A stretch of DNA of 64,000 bases from Thermomicrobiales bacterium (GCA_041390825.1 JAWKPF010000009.1:1-64000); one strand, 5' to 3'; positions 16,591 through 26,274 are shown, numbered from the stretch's first letter. Notes: a model not told the origin generated them from the sequence alone. Program-made: numbers and translations.

Positions 16591-17994
16591 GTGGTGAATC
16601 AACCCTCGGTCGATGCTGTCGCGTCGACCGAACAAGAATCGATCTGGGGTCCGAAGCTTGGCAAGCTCACCACAGGGTTGCTGATCACGATCGTGGCCGG
16701 TGCATTCGAAGCGCTTGCGGTGGCCACCGTGCTCCCGGAAACCGTCGACGACCTCGGTGGACTCCACTACTACGGCTGGATCCTGGCGTCCTTCACCCTG
16801 GCCAATCTGATCGGCATCGTCGTCGCAGGAACAGAGATCGACCGGCAAGGAATGGCGTTTCCGTTCGTGCTGGGCATCGGGTTGTTTGCGGGGGGCCTGC
16901 TGGTGGGTGGTCTGGCTCCGTCCATGCCTGTCCTGATCCTTGGGCGGTTAGCGCAGGGCCTCGCGAGCGGCATGTTGATTTCCGTGGCGTACGCGGCCGT
17001 GCGAACCGCCTACGATTCCGATGTCCGCCCCCGCCTGATGGCGTTGTGGTCATCCGCCTGGGTCGTGCCGGGTTTGGTGGGGCCGGCGGTGGCCGGATTC
17101 GTCGCGGAGACGATCGGGTGGCGGTGGGTGTTTCTCGGGATGATCCCGTTCCCGCTCATTGCCGGTGCGCTCACCTTTCCGTCACTTCGTCGTGTCGAAC
17201 ACCCAGCGGGCGGGCCGCGCGATCTCTCCCGTCTGCGGGACGCCGTACTGCTCTCGACCGGTACCGCGCTCTTGCTGGCGGGCCTGGGGCGTTCCAATCT
17301 CATCGCCCTGGCAGGCTTGGGCACGGCCGGGCTGCTGATACTGACGCCCGCGTTTCGCCGGCTGAGTCCGCCCGGCACGTTGCGCGCGAAACCGGGAATC
17401 GCGGCTGCGGTTGCCTGCGCCATCCTGTTGCCGCTCGGGTTCTTCGGGTTCGAATTCTTCATCCCCCTGGCGTTGACCGACATCCGTCACCAGACGCCGC
17501 TGATGTCTGGTCTCCCGCTCACGGCTAGCGCTGTCACGTGGACCAGTGGCGCCTGGATCGTCGATCGGACGGCCGCGACCCACTCGCGCACGCTTCTGTT
17601 ACGCATCGGTTTGGCACTGCTTGCCGTTGGGATCGTCTTGACGCTCGGTGTCATCGTGACTCAGGTTCCCGTCCTGCTCATTCTCGGCACATGGGCGATT
17701 GCTGGTTTGGGCATGGGTCTGGCCTTCTCCACACTCATGCTCGCCGTGCTCGACGACGCTCCGGAAGGCAGCGAGGGCGCGACGATTTCCGCGGGACAAC
17801 TTGGAAACACGCTGGGGATCGCGCTCGGGACGGGGATCGGGGGCGCCATCATCTCTGCGACCAGCATGGACGACGTTGCCGTGCCGCGTGGATTCGAGCT
17901 GCTGGCGCTGGGTGCTTGCGCTGTCCTGGTGACGACCATTGTCATTTCCGGGCGAATTGGCGAATCGGCACGCACGGGATCCAATACGCACTGA
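16591..17994 (+). CDS. Major facilitator superfamily transporter, multidrug-efflux type
   Basis: The 467-residue membrane protein has about 12-14 hydrophobic helices. Its N-terminal half has features of drug:H+ antiporters: GAFEALAVATVLPETVDDLGG near residue 30 (a D-D-L-G element after helix 1), GRLAQGLASGM near 119-129, and a helix-5 segment VPGLVGPAVAG near 152-162 resembling the antiporter motif C. The start is GTG at 16591 (a second GTG follows at once), with a GGGGAAA stretch upstream. It is single, with no regulator beside it. Substrate unknown. Confidence 0.82.
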   Translation: MVNQPSVDAVASTEQESIWGPKLGKLTTGLLITIVAGAFEALAVATVLPETVDDLGGLHYYGWILASFTLANLIGIVVAGTEIDRQGMAFPFVLGIGLFAGGLLVGGLAPSMPVLILGRLAQGLASGMLISVAYAAVRTAYDSDVRPRLMALWSSAWVVPGLVGPAVAGFVAETIGWRWVFLGMIPFPLIAGALTFPSLRRVEHPAGGPRDLSRLRDAVLLSTGTALLLAGLGRSNLIALAGLGTAGLLILTPAFRRLSPPGTLRAKPGIAAAVACAILLPLGFFGFEFFIPLALTDIRHQTPLMSGLPLTASAVTWTSGAWIVDRTAATHSRTLLLRIGLALLAVGIVLTLGVIVTQVPVLLILGTWAIAGLGMGLAFSTLMLAVLDDAPEGSEGATISAGQLGNTLGIALGTGIGGAIISATSMDDVAVPRGFELLALGACAVLVTTIVISGRIGESARTGSNTH

Positions 17995-18086
17995 GACGGG
18001 TCTGCTAGGCTTGCGAGCAACGATGCCGGTCTCATCTGAACGAGCAAGGTGAGCTGCGCGATGAGCTTGGTCGCCGGAAAGCCCGC

Positions 18087-18992
18087 ATGATGCCAGCGCG
18101 CTGGTGGCAACGAAACTCGCAGCATGTTGCCCACGGCGTCATGTTGTTCCCATACCTTGCCGGACTCGTACTCCTGGTTCTCGGCCCTGGGCTGGCGGGG
18201 TTTGCGCTCTCACTCACGGATTACAACGCGATCCAGCCACCAGCCTGGGCAGGGCTGGAAAACTTCCGCCGGCTCCCGCACGATCATGTTTTTCGCATTG
18301 CGGTTTTCAACTCGCTGCTTTATATCGTTCTGGCCGTGCCGTTGCGTCTGGTCGGGGCGCTTGCGTTCGCGCGATTGCTGCAACGCCCGAGCCGTGAGTC
18401 GCTGATCGGCCGGGCCATCGTCTATTTACCGACGGTCATGCCCGATTTGGCCTGGGCGCTCATCTGGCTCTGGATTCTCAATCCGCTCTATGGCCCGCTG
18501 AATCTGATGCTGGGAGCGTTTGGGATCGATGGTCCGGACTGGATGGTGGATCCGGTCACCGCCAGGTTCGGCATCGTCCTCATGATGGTCTGGCAGCTGG
18601 GCGAAGGATTCATCGTCTGCTTGGCCGCGCTGGGTAGTGTCGATCCCGACCTTCCGGATCAAGCTGCCGTCGACGGAGGCGGCGCCTGGAGCACCTTCCG
18701 GAGCGTGATTCTGCCAGTCATCGCTCCGGCGCTGCTCATACTCCTCTTCCGGGACACGATCTTCAGCTTCCAGGCGAACTTCGTTCCCGCGTTGATCGTC
18801 GGAAAGGGCGGTGGTCCGGATTACGCCACCATGTACCTCCCGATGTACATCTACAACACGGCGTTCATGTATCTCCGATTCGGTTACGCGGCCTCGATGA
18901 CCGTGGCGATGTACGCCATTACCGGAACGATCCTGTTTCTCCAGTATCGCTTGACCTATCGCTGGCATGACGGGTTGGGACGGCATGGATAG
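18087..18992 (+). CDS. ABC sugar-type transporter permease (MalF/UgpA-like)
   Basis: The 301-residue protein has six predicted membrane helices. The cytoplasmic EAA-type loop DLPDQAAVDGGGAWSTFRSVILP lies near residues 188-210, which docks with the ATPase. It belongs to the family that imports carbohydrates or related solutes. The ATG follows GGAAAG. It overlaps the second permease by 26 bases. Two solute-binding protein genes lie just downstream, but no ATPase gene is in the window, so a shared MsmX-type ATPase elsewhere is likely. Confidence 0.9.
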   Translation: MMPARWWQRNSQHVAHGVMLFPYLAGLVLLVLGPGLAGFALSLTDYNAIQPPAWAGLENFRRLPHDHVFRIAVFNSLLYIVLAVPLRLVGALAFARLLQRPSRESLIGRAIVYLPTVMPDLAWALIWLWILNPLYGPLNLMLGAFGIDGPDWMVDPVTARFGIVLMMVWQLGEGFIVCLAALGSVDPDLPDQAAVDGGGAWSTFRSVILPVIAPALLILLFRDTIFSFQANFVPALIVGKGGGPDYATMYLPMYIYNTAFMYLRFGYAASMTVAMYAITGTILFLQYRLTYRWHDGLGRHG

Positions 18993-19806
18993 GAGAACGC
19001 TGCGCTCATTGGCGTGGACCGCGCTGACGGCTCTGGTGTGCGTTGTCTTCCTGCTCCCGCTTTACTGGGCTGTGGTGACCTCACTGCGCGAAACGGGACG
19101 ACCGTTGCCCCGGGAGATCGAATGGCTCCCTTCACCGGCGATCTGGAGCAATTTCCGCACCGTCTTCGAAGTGGTGGACGGCGGCAGATTCGCGCTCAAC
19201 TCGTTGATCGTTGCCGGAGTGGCGGTTCCCGTCACCATCCTCTTCGCCTCACTTGCGGGGTTTGCGATGTCGCAGTTGCCGCATCGGTTGCGTGCTCGGT
19301 TGGTGGGACTCTCGGTGCTCTGTTTGATGGTGCCACTCACGGCAATCTGGATTCCGCGTTTTCTCCTGTTCAAGGAAGCGGGATTGATGAACAAGCGGAC
19401 CGCCCTGATGGTCCCTGCGCTGATGGGCACGTCGCCGTTTTTTGTGCTGCTCTTCCTCTGGGCGTTTTCCACGATCCCAAAGGAGGTCTATGACGCAGCC
19501 AGACTGGATGGCGCCGGAGCCTATCGCATCTGGGCCGGGATCGGTCTGCCGCAGGTGAAGTTCGCGATCGTGACCGTTGGCGTGCTCGCGTTCGTGCACT
19601 ACTGGAACAGCTTCGTCGAACCGCTGCTGCTGATGCGCACGGCAGACAAGTTCACCGCGTCGCTTGGGCTGCGCATGCTCTACAGTCTCGAGAACACCAA
19701 CTGGCCAATCATCATGGCAGGGTCCGTGCTCACGATTGTTCCGGTGGTGGTTGTCTTCGTGCTCGCGCAACGAGTCTTCATGCGGGAGCTTCGGGAAATT
19801 CGGTAG
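18967..19806 (+). CDS. ABC sugar-type transporter permease (MalG/UgpE-like)
   Basis: The 279-residue partner permease has six membrane helices. Its EAA loop is EVYDAARLDGAGAYRIWAGIGLP near residues 174-196. The N-terminus has the usual short cytoplasmic segment then ALTALVCVVFLLPLYWAVVTS. The overlap with the first permease implies translational coupling. It ends 68 bases before the convergent solute-binding protein gene. Confidence 0.9.
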   Translation: MTGWDGMDRRTLRSLAWTALTALVCVVFLLPLYWAVVTSLRETGRPLPREIEWLPSPAIWSNFRTVFEVVDGGRFALNSLIVAGVAVPVTILFASLAGFAMSQLPHRLRARLVGLSVLCLMVPLTAIWIPRFLLFKEAGLMNKRTALMVPALMGTSPFFVLLFLWAFSTIPKEVYDAARLDGAGAYRIWAGIGLPQVKFAIVTVGVLAFVHYWNSFVEPLLLMRTADKFTASLGLRMLYSLENTNWPIIMAGSVLTIVPVVVVFVLAQRVFMRELREIR

Positions 19807-19874
19807 CCGGTGTCCGGAGCTGCGACGAATGCCGCTGCCCCAGACCCCTGGATTCAGACCTGAATGGCCAGCAG

Positions 19875-21257
19875 TTAGCCTTCGGCGCGGGCGAACGCGT
19901 CCTTGCTGCTCTCGATGGCCGCCGCCGCAGCCGCCGCGACATCGAAATCCTCGATGTAGAACGAGCGGTCGAACTCTGCGTTGAAGGCATCCTCGACCTC
20001 GACCCAGGTCGATGTCGATGGCAGCCGGTGCATGATCGCGATGTTGTCGAGATAGACCTGCGCGTTGGATGGTGGAAGCGCTCCGTCCTCGTCAGAAGTC
20101 GATGATTGCGAAGCGTCTGCTGCGCTGGCCTCGGCGGTAAGTGGTTCGCCCTTCAGGAAGACGTCCGATTCCGAAACGGCGATCATCGACGGCACCGTCC
20201 GTCCCGTTTCCGCGAGCAGGAGCTGCCCGTCGGCGCTGCCGGCGTACTCGATGAAGGTCCAGGCCGCATCGGCATTCGCGGTATCCGCCGACATGCAGAA
20301 CGCGTCACTGTGCAGGACCGTGGCTGCTTCGTTCAGCACCGGCAGCGAGGTGACATTCCAGCTGAAGCCCTCGATCTCGCGCAGCGTCGGAACAGGTCGC
20401 CGGCTCTGGATGTACATCGCTGCCCCGCCGCGCATGAAACGATCCTGGTCGGACTCCGCCGCGACTTCTTCCTCGGTCGGAACCACGTTGTATCCGCTTG
20501 CGCCAAGGCTGATGAACTTGGTCAGCCCGTCGATCGCCTCGGGAGAATCGATGGTCAATGTAGTCGGGTGGTTGGTGTCATCGACGATTTCACCGCCCGC
20601 ACCCCAGATGAACGAGACCATACGGTACATGGAAGGCTCGACCACCACGCCAAACTGGTCGATGGACCCATCGTCGTCCGTATCCTGGGTCAGCGCTTGC
20701 GCGGCAGCGACGAAGGTATCCCAGGACCAACCATCTTCGGGAAGTGGCACGCCATTGGCTTCGAACATGTCCTCGTTGTAATAGACGACCAGGCTGGAGA
20801 TGTTCTGCGGCAGGCAATAAAGCGCTCCAGCATCGCCAAAGCGGAACGCATCGAGCGAGAGCCCGTAGTAGTCATCCTCGGAGATAACCTGGCTGCCGTC
20901 GATGAATGACTGAATTGGGGTGAGACCGTCAGCGCCCGCATATTGGCCGAACTGCCGGTAGTTGGTCAGATAGACATCGGGCGCATTGCCGGCTGCGAAG
21001 TCGGACGCGATCTTGCGGTAGTAGTCTCCCTGACCGGGTGTGTAGTCGATGGTGACATCGATCTCCGGATGGCTTGCTTCGAACGACTCCACCACCGCCG
21101 TATAGGCGGCTTCCTCGGCCGGGTCACCCCAGAAGGCGAAGCGGACCTCGCTCGACGCCTGGGCATCAGCGTGCTGCGCCACCAGCGGCGCCAGACTGGC
21201 GCCCAGGAGCAGAAGCGTTGCGGCGAAAAGATGGAAGCGCATGCGTAGAACGCTCAA
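19875..21257 (-). CDS. ABC transporter extracellular solute-binding protein (Sec-type)
   Basis: The ~460-residue family-1 binding protein has a Sec signal peptide (HLFAATLLLLGASLAPLVAQ, with cleavage near AQA). The mature part begins SEVRFAFWGDPAEEAAY, with FAAGNAPDVYLTN, the NISSLVVYYNEDMFEANGVPLP segment and DGWSWDTFVAAAQALTQDTDDDG, all typical of sugar-binding proteins. I chose the TTG at 21257 because GGAGGTGA lies seven bases upstream. The ATG five codons later is too far from that site. It is convergent to the permeases and divergent from a second binding protein. Confidence 0.88.
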   Translation of the reverse strand: MSVLRMRFHLFAATLLLLGASLAPLVAQHADAQASSEVRFAFWGDPAEEAAYTAVVESFEASHPEIDVTIDYTPGQGDYYRKIASDFAAGNAPDVYLTNYRQFGQYAGADGLTPIQSFIDGSQVISEDDYYGLSLDAFRFGDAGALYCLPQNISSLVVYYNEDMFEANGVPLPEDGWSWDTFVAAAQALTQDTDDDGSIDQFGVVVEPSMYRMVSFIWGAGGEIVDDTNHPTTLTIDSPEAIDGLTKFISLGASGYNVVPTEEEVAAESDQDRFMRGGAAMYIQSRRPVPTLREIEGFSWNVTSLPVLNEAATVLHSDAFCMSADTANADAAWTFIEYAGSADGQLLLAETGRTVPSMIAVSESDVFLKGEPLTAEASAADASQSSTSDEDGALPPSNAQVYLDNIAIMHRLPSTSTWVEVEDAFNAEFDRSFYIEDFDVAAAAAAAIESSKDAFARAEG

Positions 21258-21481
21258 AGGTTCACCTCCAGAGACACACGGGCATGACGCGAGCGGTCCG
21301 TCGTCCTGCGGTCGTTCACTCGTCTTCAGTCTGCCTGAGCAAGCAACGAAGCGCAATGCTTGTCGACGGATCGTGGCCAATGGATCACACTTGACGAAAC
21401 CTTGCGCCAGGCTGACGTTCACAGTGCGCCGGCGCGCATTCATCCGATCGCACGCGTTTTTTCGTTTCGGAGCACTCCATC

Positions 21482-22897
21482 ATGAACGATCCCATGCAAT
21501 CGAAACTGCAGCGACGGACGTTGCTCAAAACAGTTCCAGCCGCCGGATTGGCGACATTGATGCGGCCGGAAGGATCTCTCGGGGCGGATGCAGTCCGGTT
21601 CGCGTTCTTTGCCGACCCTTCTGAGGCAATGGCATATGCGCAACTGATCGACCGTTTCGAGGACGTGCAGGACGAGATCAAGATCGAGCCAGTGGTGATT
21701 TCCTCGTCGAATGTCGCGCCACTGGGGAGATTGTTGCCTGCCAGCAAGTACCCTGAATGGCTGCGGTCCTCGTTCACAGGACCTAATCCACCCGACGTCT
21801 TCCTCTTTACCTACCGCGACGCCGGGGTCTACGACACGCGGGGCGTGCTGGAGCCGCTCGACACCTGGCTGGCGGACAGCAGATCGTTGAGCGAGTCGGA
21901 TTTCTATCCCGAGGCGCTCGCGCTCTTCCGGCCCATGAACAAGCCGCTGATGGCAATTCCGCAGAATCTATCCAGCCTGGTGGTCTACTTCAACACCGAG
22001 ATGTTCGAATCCGCTCGGTTGGACGATCCATCCACCGGCTGGAGTTGGGATGTATTCACTGCCGCCGCCGAGAAGCTCACCCGTGATACAGATGGCGATG
22101 GGTTTCCCGAGGTGCATGGCGTCGCGTTCGACCCGACGATCCATCGCTTCGCGGCGGGAGTCTGGGGCGCTGGGGGCGAGCTTTTCGACGATGTCTACCA
22201 GCCGACCAAGTTGACTCTCGATACACCCGAAGCGCGCACGGGGATCGAATTCATCACCAATCTTGGCCCGAATGGGATCGGGGCGACGCCTACTCAGGCG
22301 GACCGGATGCTGCTGGATGACACGCAGCGCTTCTTGCGCGGGCAATCCGCGATGCTGATCCAGAGCCGCCGTGTCGTCGCGTACCTGCGGGACAACGCCG
22401 AAGTGCCGTGGGATGTCGCTCCGCTGCCGGTGGGACTCGTGCCAGCCAACGTCTCACATAGCGACGGGATCGGGATTTGGTCCGGTTCGCCGCGCAAGGA
22501 CGGGGCCTGGAAGTTCCTCGAGTTCGCCATGGGCGAAGAGGGTCAGAAGATCCTGGCCGAGTCGGGCCGCACGGTGCCCTCGATGAAGCGTGTGGCCGAG
22601 TCGGATGCCTTCCTCAAGGGCGGAAGCGCGGCTTCCCTCCTGGGCTACGCTCAGTCGCCAAGAAGCGCCTCGGTCTATCTGGACAACATTGCGATCAGCC
22701 GGCCGCTGCCTTCGACGTCTACCTGGCCGAGCGCGGTGTGGGAAATGGACCGCGCCTTCAAGAAGGCCTTCTACGATGATGGCGATGTCGATGCTGCCAT
22801 CACGCAGGTGATGGAGCGGACCACCTTTTCGAACGAAAGCTCCAGCGATCTTTTCCAGATGGCGTCGCCGAACCGCATTCCCGGCACCGAGGACTAG
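21482..22897 (+). CDS. ABC transporter extracellular solute-binding protein (Tat-type)
   Basis: The 471-residue paralogue of its divergent neighbour shares FAFFADPSEAMAYAQLIDRF, IPQNLSSLVVYFNTEMFE, TGWSWDVFTAAAEKLTRDTDGDG and the C-terminal SVYLDNIAISRPLPSTSTW. Its N-terminus carries a twin-arginine signal (QRRTLLKTVPAAGLATL near residues 10-26) instead of the Sec type. GGAG stands before the ATG. The pair probably arose by duplication and both may serve the two upstream permeases. Ligand unknown, probably a carbohydrate. Confidence 0.88.
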   Translation: MNDPMQSKLQRRTLLKTVPAAGLATLMRPEGSLGADAVRFAFFADPSEAMAYAQLIDRFEDVQDEIKIEPVVISSSNVAPLGRLLPASKYPEWLRSSFTGPNPPDVFLFTYRDAGVYDTRGVLEPLDTWLADSRSLSESDFYPEALALFRPMNKPLMAIPQNLSSLVVYFNTEMFESARLDDPSTGWSWDVFTAAAEKLTRDTDGDGFPEVHGVAFDPTIHRFAAGVWGAGGELFDDVYQPTKLTLDTPEARTGIEFITNLGPNGIGATPTQADRMLLDDTQRFLRGQSAMLIQSRRVVAYLRDNAEVPWDVAPLPVGLVPANVSHSDGIGIWSGSPRKDGAWKFLEFAMGEEGQKILAESGRTVPSMKRVAESDAFLKGGSAASLLGYAQSPRSASVYLDNIAISRPLPSTSTWPSAVWEMDRAFKKAFYDDGDVDAAITQVMERTTFSNESSSDLFQMASPNRIPGTED

Positions 22898-22904
22898 GCG
22901 TTTC

Positions 22905-23711
22905 ATCGAGATGGGCGACTGCCAGCTGCGCCAACTTCGGCGGCCGCCGAGTTGCCCCTGGGGATAGTAGTCCCAGACGAGGCAGAGGGCGCAGAACGCC
23001 ACGATCCATGCGCTGAGTCGTCGAGGGTCGAGTTCGGCATGGCTTGCGACCTGCAGTCGGCGAGCAAACACCGCCGGGTCGTTTCCAATCGTCCCGATCG
23101 GAAGCAGGGAAGAGATTACAAAATCGTAGGCGCGTTCACCGAACTGTCCCTTGGGATCGATGGCAACCCATCGATCGCCTCCCGCGTGGAGAACGTTGGA
23201 ATGCTGGAGATCTCCGTGCAGGGGAACGGGATCGCGCTGATCTGCAAGGAGCTCATCGGCAATTGCCTTGCCGGTTCGAATGAGCGGGTCGTCAGATTCT
23301 GACGACAAGAGTTCATCGAAGAGCGCCTGGAGGGGTTCGAGGGGGGGAAGCGGTTGGCTTCCTCGGACGATGAAGTTCCGCGGCAACCGCGCAGAGGATA
23401 TCGGTTGCCGCCTCGTCCTGGCCATCGAGCGCCATCCGGACGAGCGAACGAGTACCGGTCGGCCGCTCCATGAGCAATGCGCCTGCATCTCGTGCAAGTA
23501 CACGAACAGCGCCGCGCCCGTCCCACCATTCGAGGAGTCCTCCGCCCCTGATCTCATCCGGCTCGGGCGTCAGCTTGAGCATCACCGGCTTGCCGTCACG
23601 CAATGCTGGCATCAGGACGCTGCTATGCGTTGTGAAGGGAGATCCGTCTGGCGTTAGCCGCCATCTTCTCATCACCTCCGCGAGCTGATCTCGATCGATG
23701 GTTTTTTCCAT
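22905..23711 (-). pseudogene. Aminoglycoside/hydroxyurea phosphotransferase-like kinase, frameshifted
   Basis: Reading from the ATG at 23711, the first frame encodes an APH-type N-lobe (LMPALRDGKPVMLKLTPEPDE, GALLMERP) and ILCAVAAELHRPRKP. At a run of seven G (23341-23347; seven C in the coding sense) the frame is lost. The continuing homology lies in another frame: LEPLQALFDELL, the catalytic VPLHGDLQHSNVL, WVAIDPKGQFGERAYDF and AWIVAFCALCLVWDYYP. A one-base change in the homopolymer would restore one gene. The 3' end is unclear near 22900-22960, where it abuts the binding-protein gene. Either a sequencing or assembly error or a real null allele. Confidence 0.7.
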
Positions 23712-23720
23712 CTGCCTCGT

Positions 23721-25202
23721 CTAGCGGGCGAACAGCTCGACCTGTGGTTCGAAGACCGTATCGAGCTCCAGTGGATACATCGGTCGGCGGCAGATCGTGT
23801 GGCCCAGATAGGGCAGGTTCGCGCTGGTGGAACCGGGCGCATCCACGCCGATCAGTTGCGCCGCCCAATCCCGGAAGGCAGTAGGCAAATAGCTAATTTC
23901 TGCACGACGATATCGAAGTCTTGCGGATTCTGGCCATGCGCGAGGAAGAGCGACCGGTCGAAATGGCTCACCTGACGGCTGGTCACGACCACCACATGCT
24001 GTTCCACCTCCAGCACCGCGGTCAAACCCGCATCGGCCGGACCGAAGCCATGCGGATTCGTAGCGAATCTGGCTGCCAGACAGAAGCTTCACTCGCGCGG
24101 TGACTGTCACCGGCGGAAATCGATCGGGATCGAGGGTGCCTCCGAGCAGGCTCGAGATCACAGCCCACGCCGGCGGCGAAGGCAGCTTGCACCGCGGGTG
24201 CATCGACGATAGGAAAGAGTCCGCGACCGGGGAAATCTCGCTTCAGCACCGCCGCCAGAATGGCGTTCGAATCGCCCGAGGCGCCGGAACTGGTTGCGTC
24301 GGCGGCATCGATCAGCACTGTTGTCCCCTGCACACCGGTTGCCATGTCGAGCGCTTCGTCAATGGTGTATGGCTTTGCTGCACGGCAGCGGTCGTCCGGT
24401 GAACGTTTCGGCGAGGAAAGCGCCCGTGGCGGCTGCAGTCGGCATCGCCATCCGTGGTGACGATCGCGAGCGAGCAGAGCTCCGGCACATCGGTGAATAC
24501 CGGTTGCCTGACGCGGGCAGCCGAGAGTGTTTCGCCCGGACTTCTCGAGCTGCACGCACCGGTCGACGGTTTTTCGGATCTTGCCGGATGCCGTGATCAG
24601 CTCGTCCCCTCGAACGAGCGCCGGGATGCGCACCACCGCCGTTACTGGCCTGCGCCCTCCTGCAGGATCCTCAGGAGCAACCGCGCCGCGCGACGACCGG
24701 TGGAATCGAAATCCTCATGTGGATAGGTGTGGTAGACGGAAAAGGCATTCGCGTTTTCCAGCATCCGGTTGGTCAAAATGCCGTGCAGATCGAGCGACGC
24801 AACGATCGGTATTTCGGAGCCGGCGATCTTGCGGATCTCCTGGAGCAGATAGCCCTCGGGATCGAGCTCGTCGGTCGTCGCCATCGCGCCATGCAGCGCG
24901 ACGTAGATGCCATCCACTCCGTCGATGTTGGCGCGCACGAGCTCGAGCAACTCCGATTCCATCGTGTGCCAGGCATCTGCCGCCAGAATGCCGCCCGAGG
25001 TGATGAGCTGGGCGCTGTAGCTGCCGACGACATCGACTCCCGCCTCAGCGAAGACTTCGAGCGCTCCTCCGACTTCCGTCCGCCGTCCGCGGTGGGACTC
25101 GAGAAACGCGTCCCCGCGACCAATGATGAAATCACCCAGTCCGGTATTCACCGGATTGAAGCTGGAGACTTCTTGACGGCATTCGGCAATCAGGATCTTC
25201 AC
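23721..25202 (-). pseudogene. M81-family metallopeptidase (MlrC/microcystinase-like), multiply frameshifted
   Basis: From the GTG at 25202 (GGGGAGGA upstream) an intact stretch encodes MKILIAECRQEVSSFNP-like sequence. It runs through YVALHGAMATTDELDPEG and ASLDLHGILTNRM to a premature stop at 24642. Homology continues in changing frames: RPVTAVVRIPALVRGDELIT (shift near 24650), VFTDVPELCSLAIVTTDGDAD (near 24500), TVLIDAADATSSGASGDSN, LGGTLDPDRFPPVTVTARV, SRQVSHFDRSLFLAHGQ, and finally DWAAQLIGVDAPGSTSANL to the stop at 23721. I count at least six frame changes. The first ~180 codons read cleanly. The family hydrolyses small cyclic or linear peptides with zinc. Confidence 0.75.
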
Positions 25203-25343
25203 GGCATTCCTCCCCAGTCCCGGGCAATCGAAGCAATGCCGGAAGTAAAGCAGTTTGACGGTTTGCGCGCGCACGCCGATGGGCTGGTTGGAAACACATT
25301 CCGCCGATCGACTCTGGACTTGTCGAATACTGCGTTGTCCCGG

Positions 25344-25397
25344 TTGACAGACCGTGCAGCTCGCTGTATAAAACCAATAGGTTAATTAACCGATTGG
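25344..25397 (+). promoter_or_regulatory. Sigma-70 promoter and operator palindrome of the ArsR gene
   Basis: TTGACA at 25344-25349 and TATAAA at 25367-25372 are separated by the ideal 17 bases. Just downstream, 25374-25397 is a near-perfect palindrome: CCAAT and GGTTAA on the left mirrored by TTAACC and ATTGG on the right, broken only at one symmetric A/G pair. It overlaps the expected transcript start, 13 bases before the GTG. This is the layout of an autorepressed ArsR gene. Confidence 0.8.
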
Positions 25398-25409
25398 ATA
25401 ACTACAGGC

Positions 25410-25781
25410 GTGAACGACGACCATCTCGATCTGATCTTCGCAGCACTCGCGGACTCAACCAGGCGGGCAATTCTTGCTCGGTTGGCGACAGGTGAGGCGA
25501 CGGTCAATGAGCTCGCGGAACCATTCGATATCAGCTTGCCGGCCATCTCGAAGCATCTCAAGGTGCTGGAGCGGGCGGGTCTGATCAGCCGGAGCAAGGA
25601 TGCCCAGTGGCGACCATGCTGCCTGGAAACCTCCGCTCCGCTGGAAGAGGCAAGGAGCTGGATCGAAACGTACCGCGAGATCTGGGAGGAGTCGTTCGCC
25701 CGTCTCGATGACCTCTTGCTGGAGCTTCAGGCATCGCACGAGCCTGGCACTCAGGAAGAGATCGAACGCCAGAAAGACTGA
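25410..25781 (+). CDS. ArsR-family transcriptional regulator
   Basis: The 123-residue winged-helix protein carries LADSTRRAILARLATGEATVNELAEPF near residues 11-37 and the recognition helix LPAISKHLKVLERAGLI near 43-59. The SKDAQWRPCCL wing follows. No cysteine-rich metal site like ArsR/SmtB metal sensors is seen. This subgroup is commonly encoded in front of AHSA1/SRPBCC proteins, and such a gene (here broken) starts immediately at its stop codon. The GTG at 25410 is preceded by a promoter and palindrome, so it is likely autoregulated. Confidence 0.9.
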   Translation: MNDDHLDLIFAALADSTRRAILARLATGEATVNELAEPFDISLPAISKHLKVLERAGLISRSKDAQWRPCCLETSAPLEEARSWIETYREIWEESFARLDDLLLELQASHEPGTQEEIERQKD

Positions 25782-26252
25782 ATTCAACGAGCAGCCCCAG
25801 AGAACAACCAGCAGAAATCGTTTCCGATACCGAAATCACCATGCAGTGGTCATTCGGGCGTTGCAAGGAGTTGGTGGTCGGCGCTTTTACCGAACTCTGA
25901 CCTGATTGCCAGGTGAGCGTGGCAGCGCAGTTCACGACGATCTGTCGACGTTCGACGGGCAGAGGTCATGAATGGCGCGGCATTATCCAGCGTGTACAGG
26001 ATGGAACCGGACTGCGTGTTCCAAGAGTTCCTGGAGTTCACCCGCCATGTGTCGTGACCTCTTTCGAGTTGAGCGATGCCGGGACATTTCGACCAGATCG
26101 ATGATTGTTGACCTGAAGTCGAGGTGGGCACGCGCAGCATCGACTAACATTGGCCTGCGGAGGATCGCGACGGTACGCTGCAGTCCGGAATGGAAGCGGG
26201 CGCCAATGAGTCGTACGACCGGCTCGAGGAATTGCTGGCGACGATGGCATAG
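25778..26252 (+). pseudogene. AHSA1/SRPBCC-family protein, frameshifted
   Basis: Directly after the ArsR gene one frame reads AEIVSDTEITM...CKELVVGAFTEL and stops. Another gives DLIAR, then a VDVRRAEV-type stretch, then FQEFLEFTRHVS. The last frame gives RDGTLQSGMEAGANESYDRLEELLATMA with a normal stop at 26250-26252. These pieces line up with the START-like AHSA1 fold (APREL..AFTDP at the start, GMxxGxxxxxDRLEELL at the end). At least three frame changes are needed. No clean start codon is visible either. The ArsR/AHSA1 pairing is common, so the original gene was probably functional. Confidence 0.65.
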
Positions 26253-26274
26253 CCTTGATTGGCGAAGAAACCGC

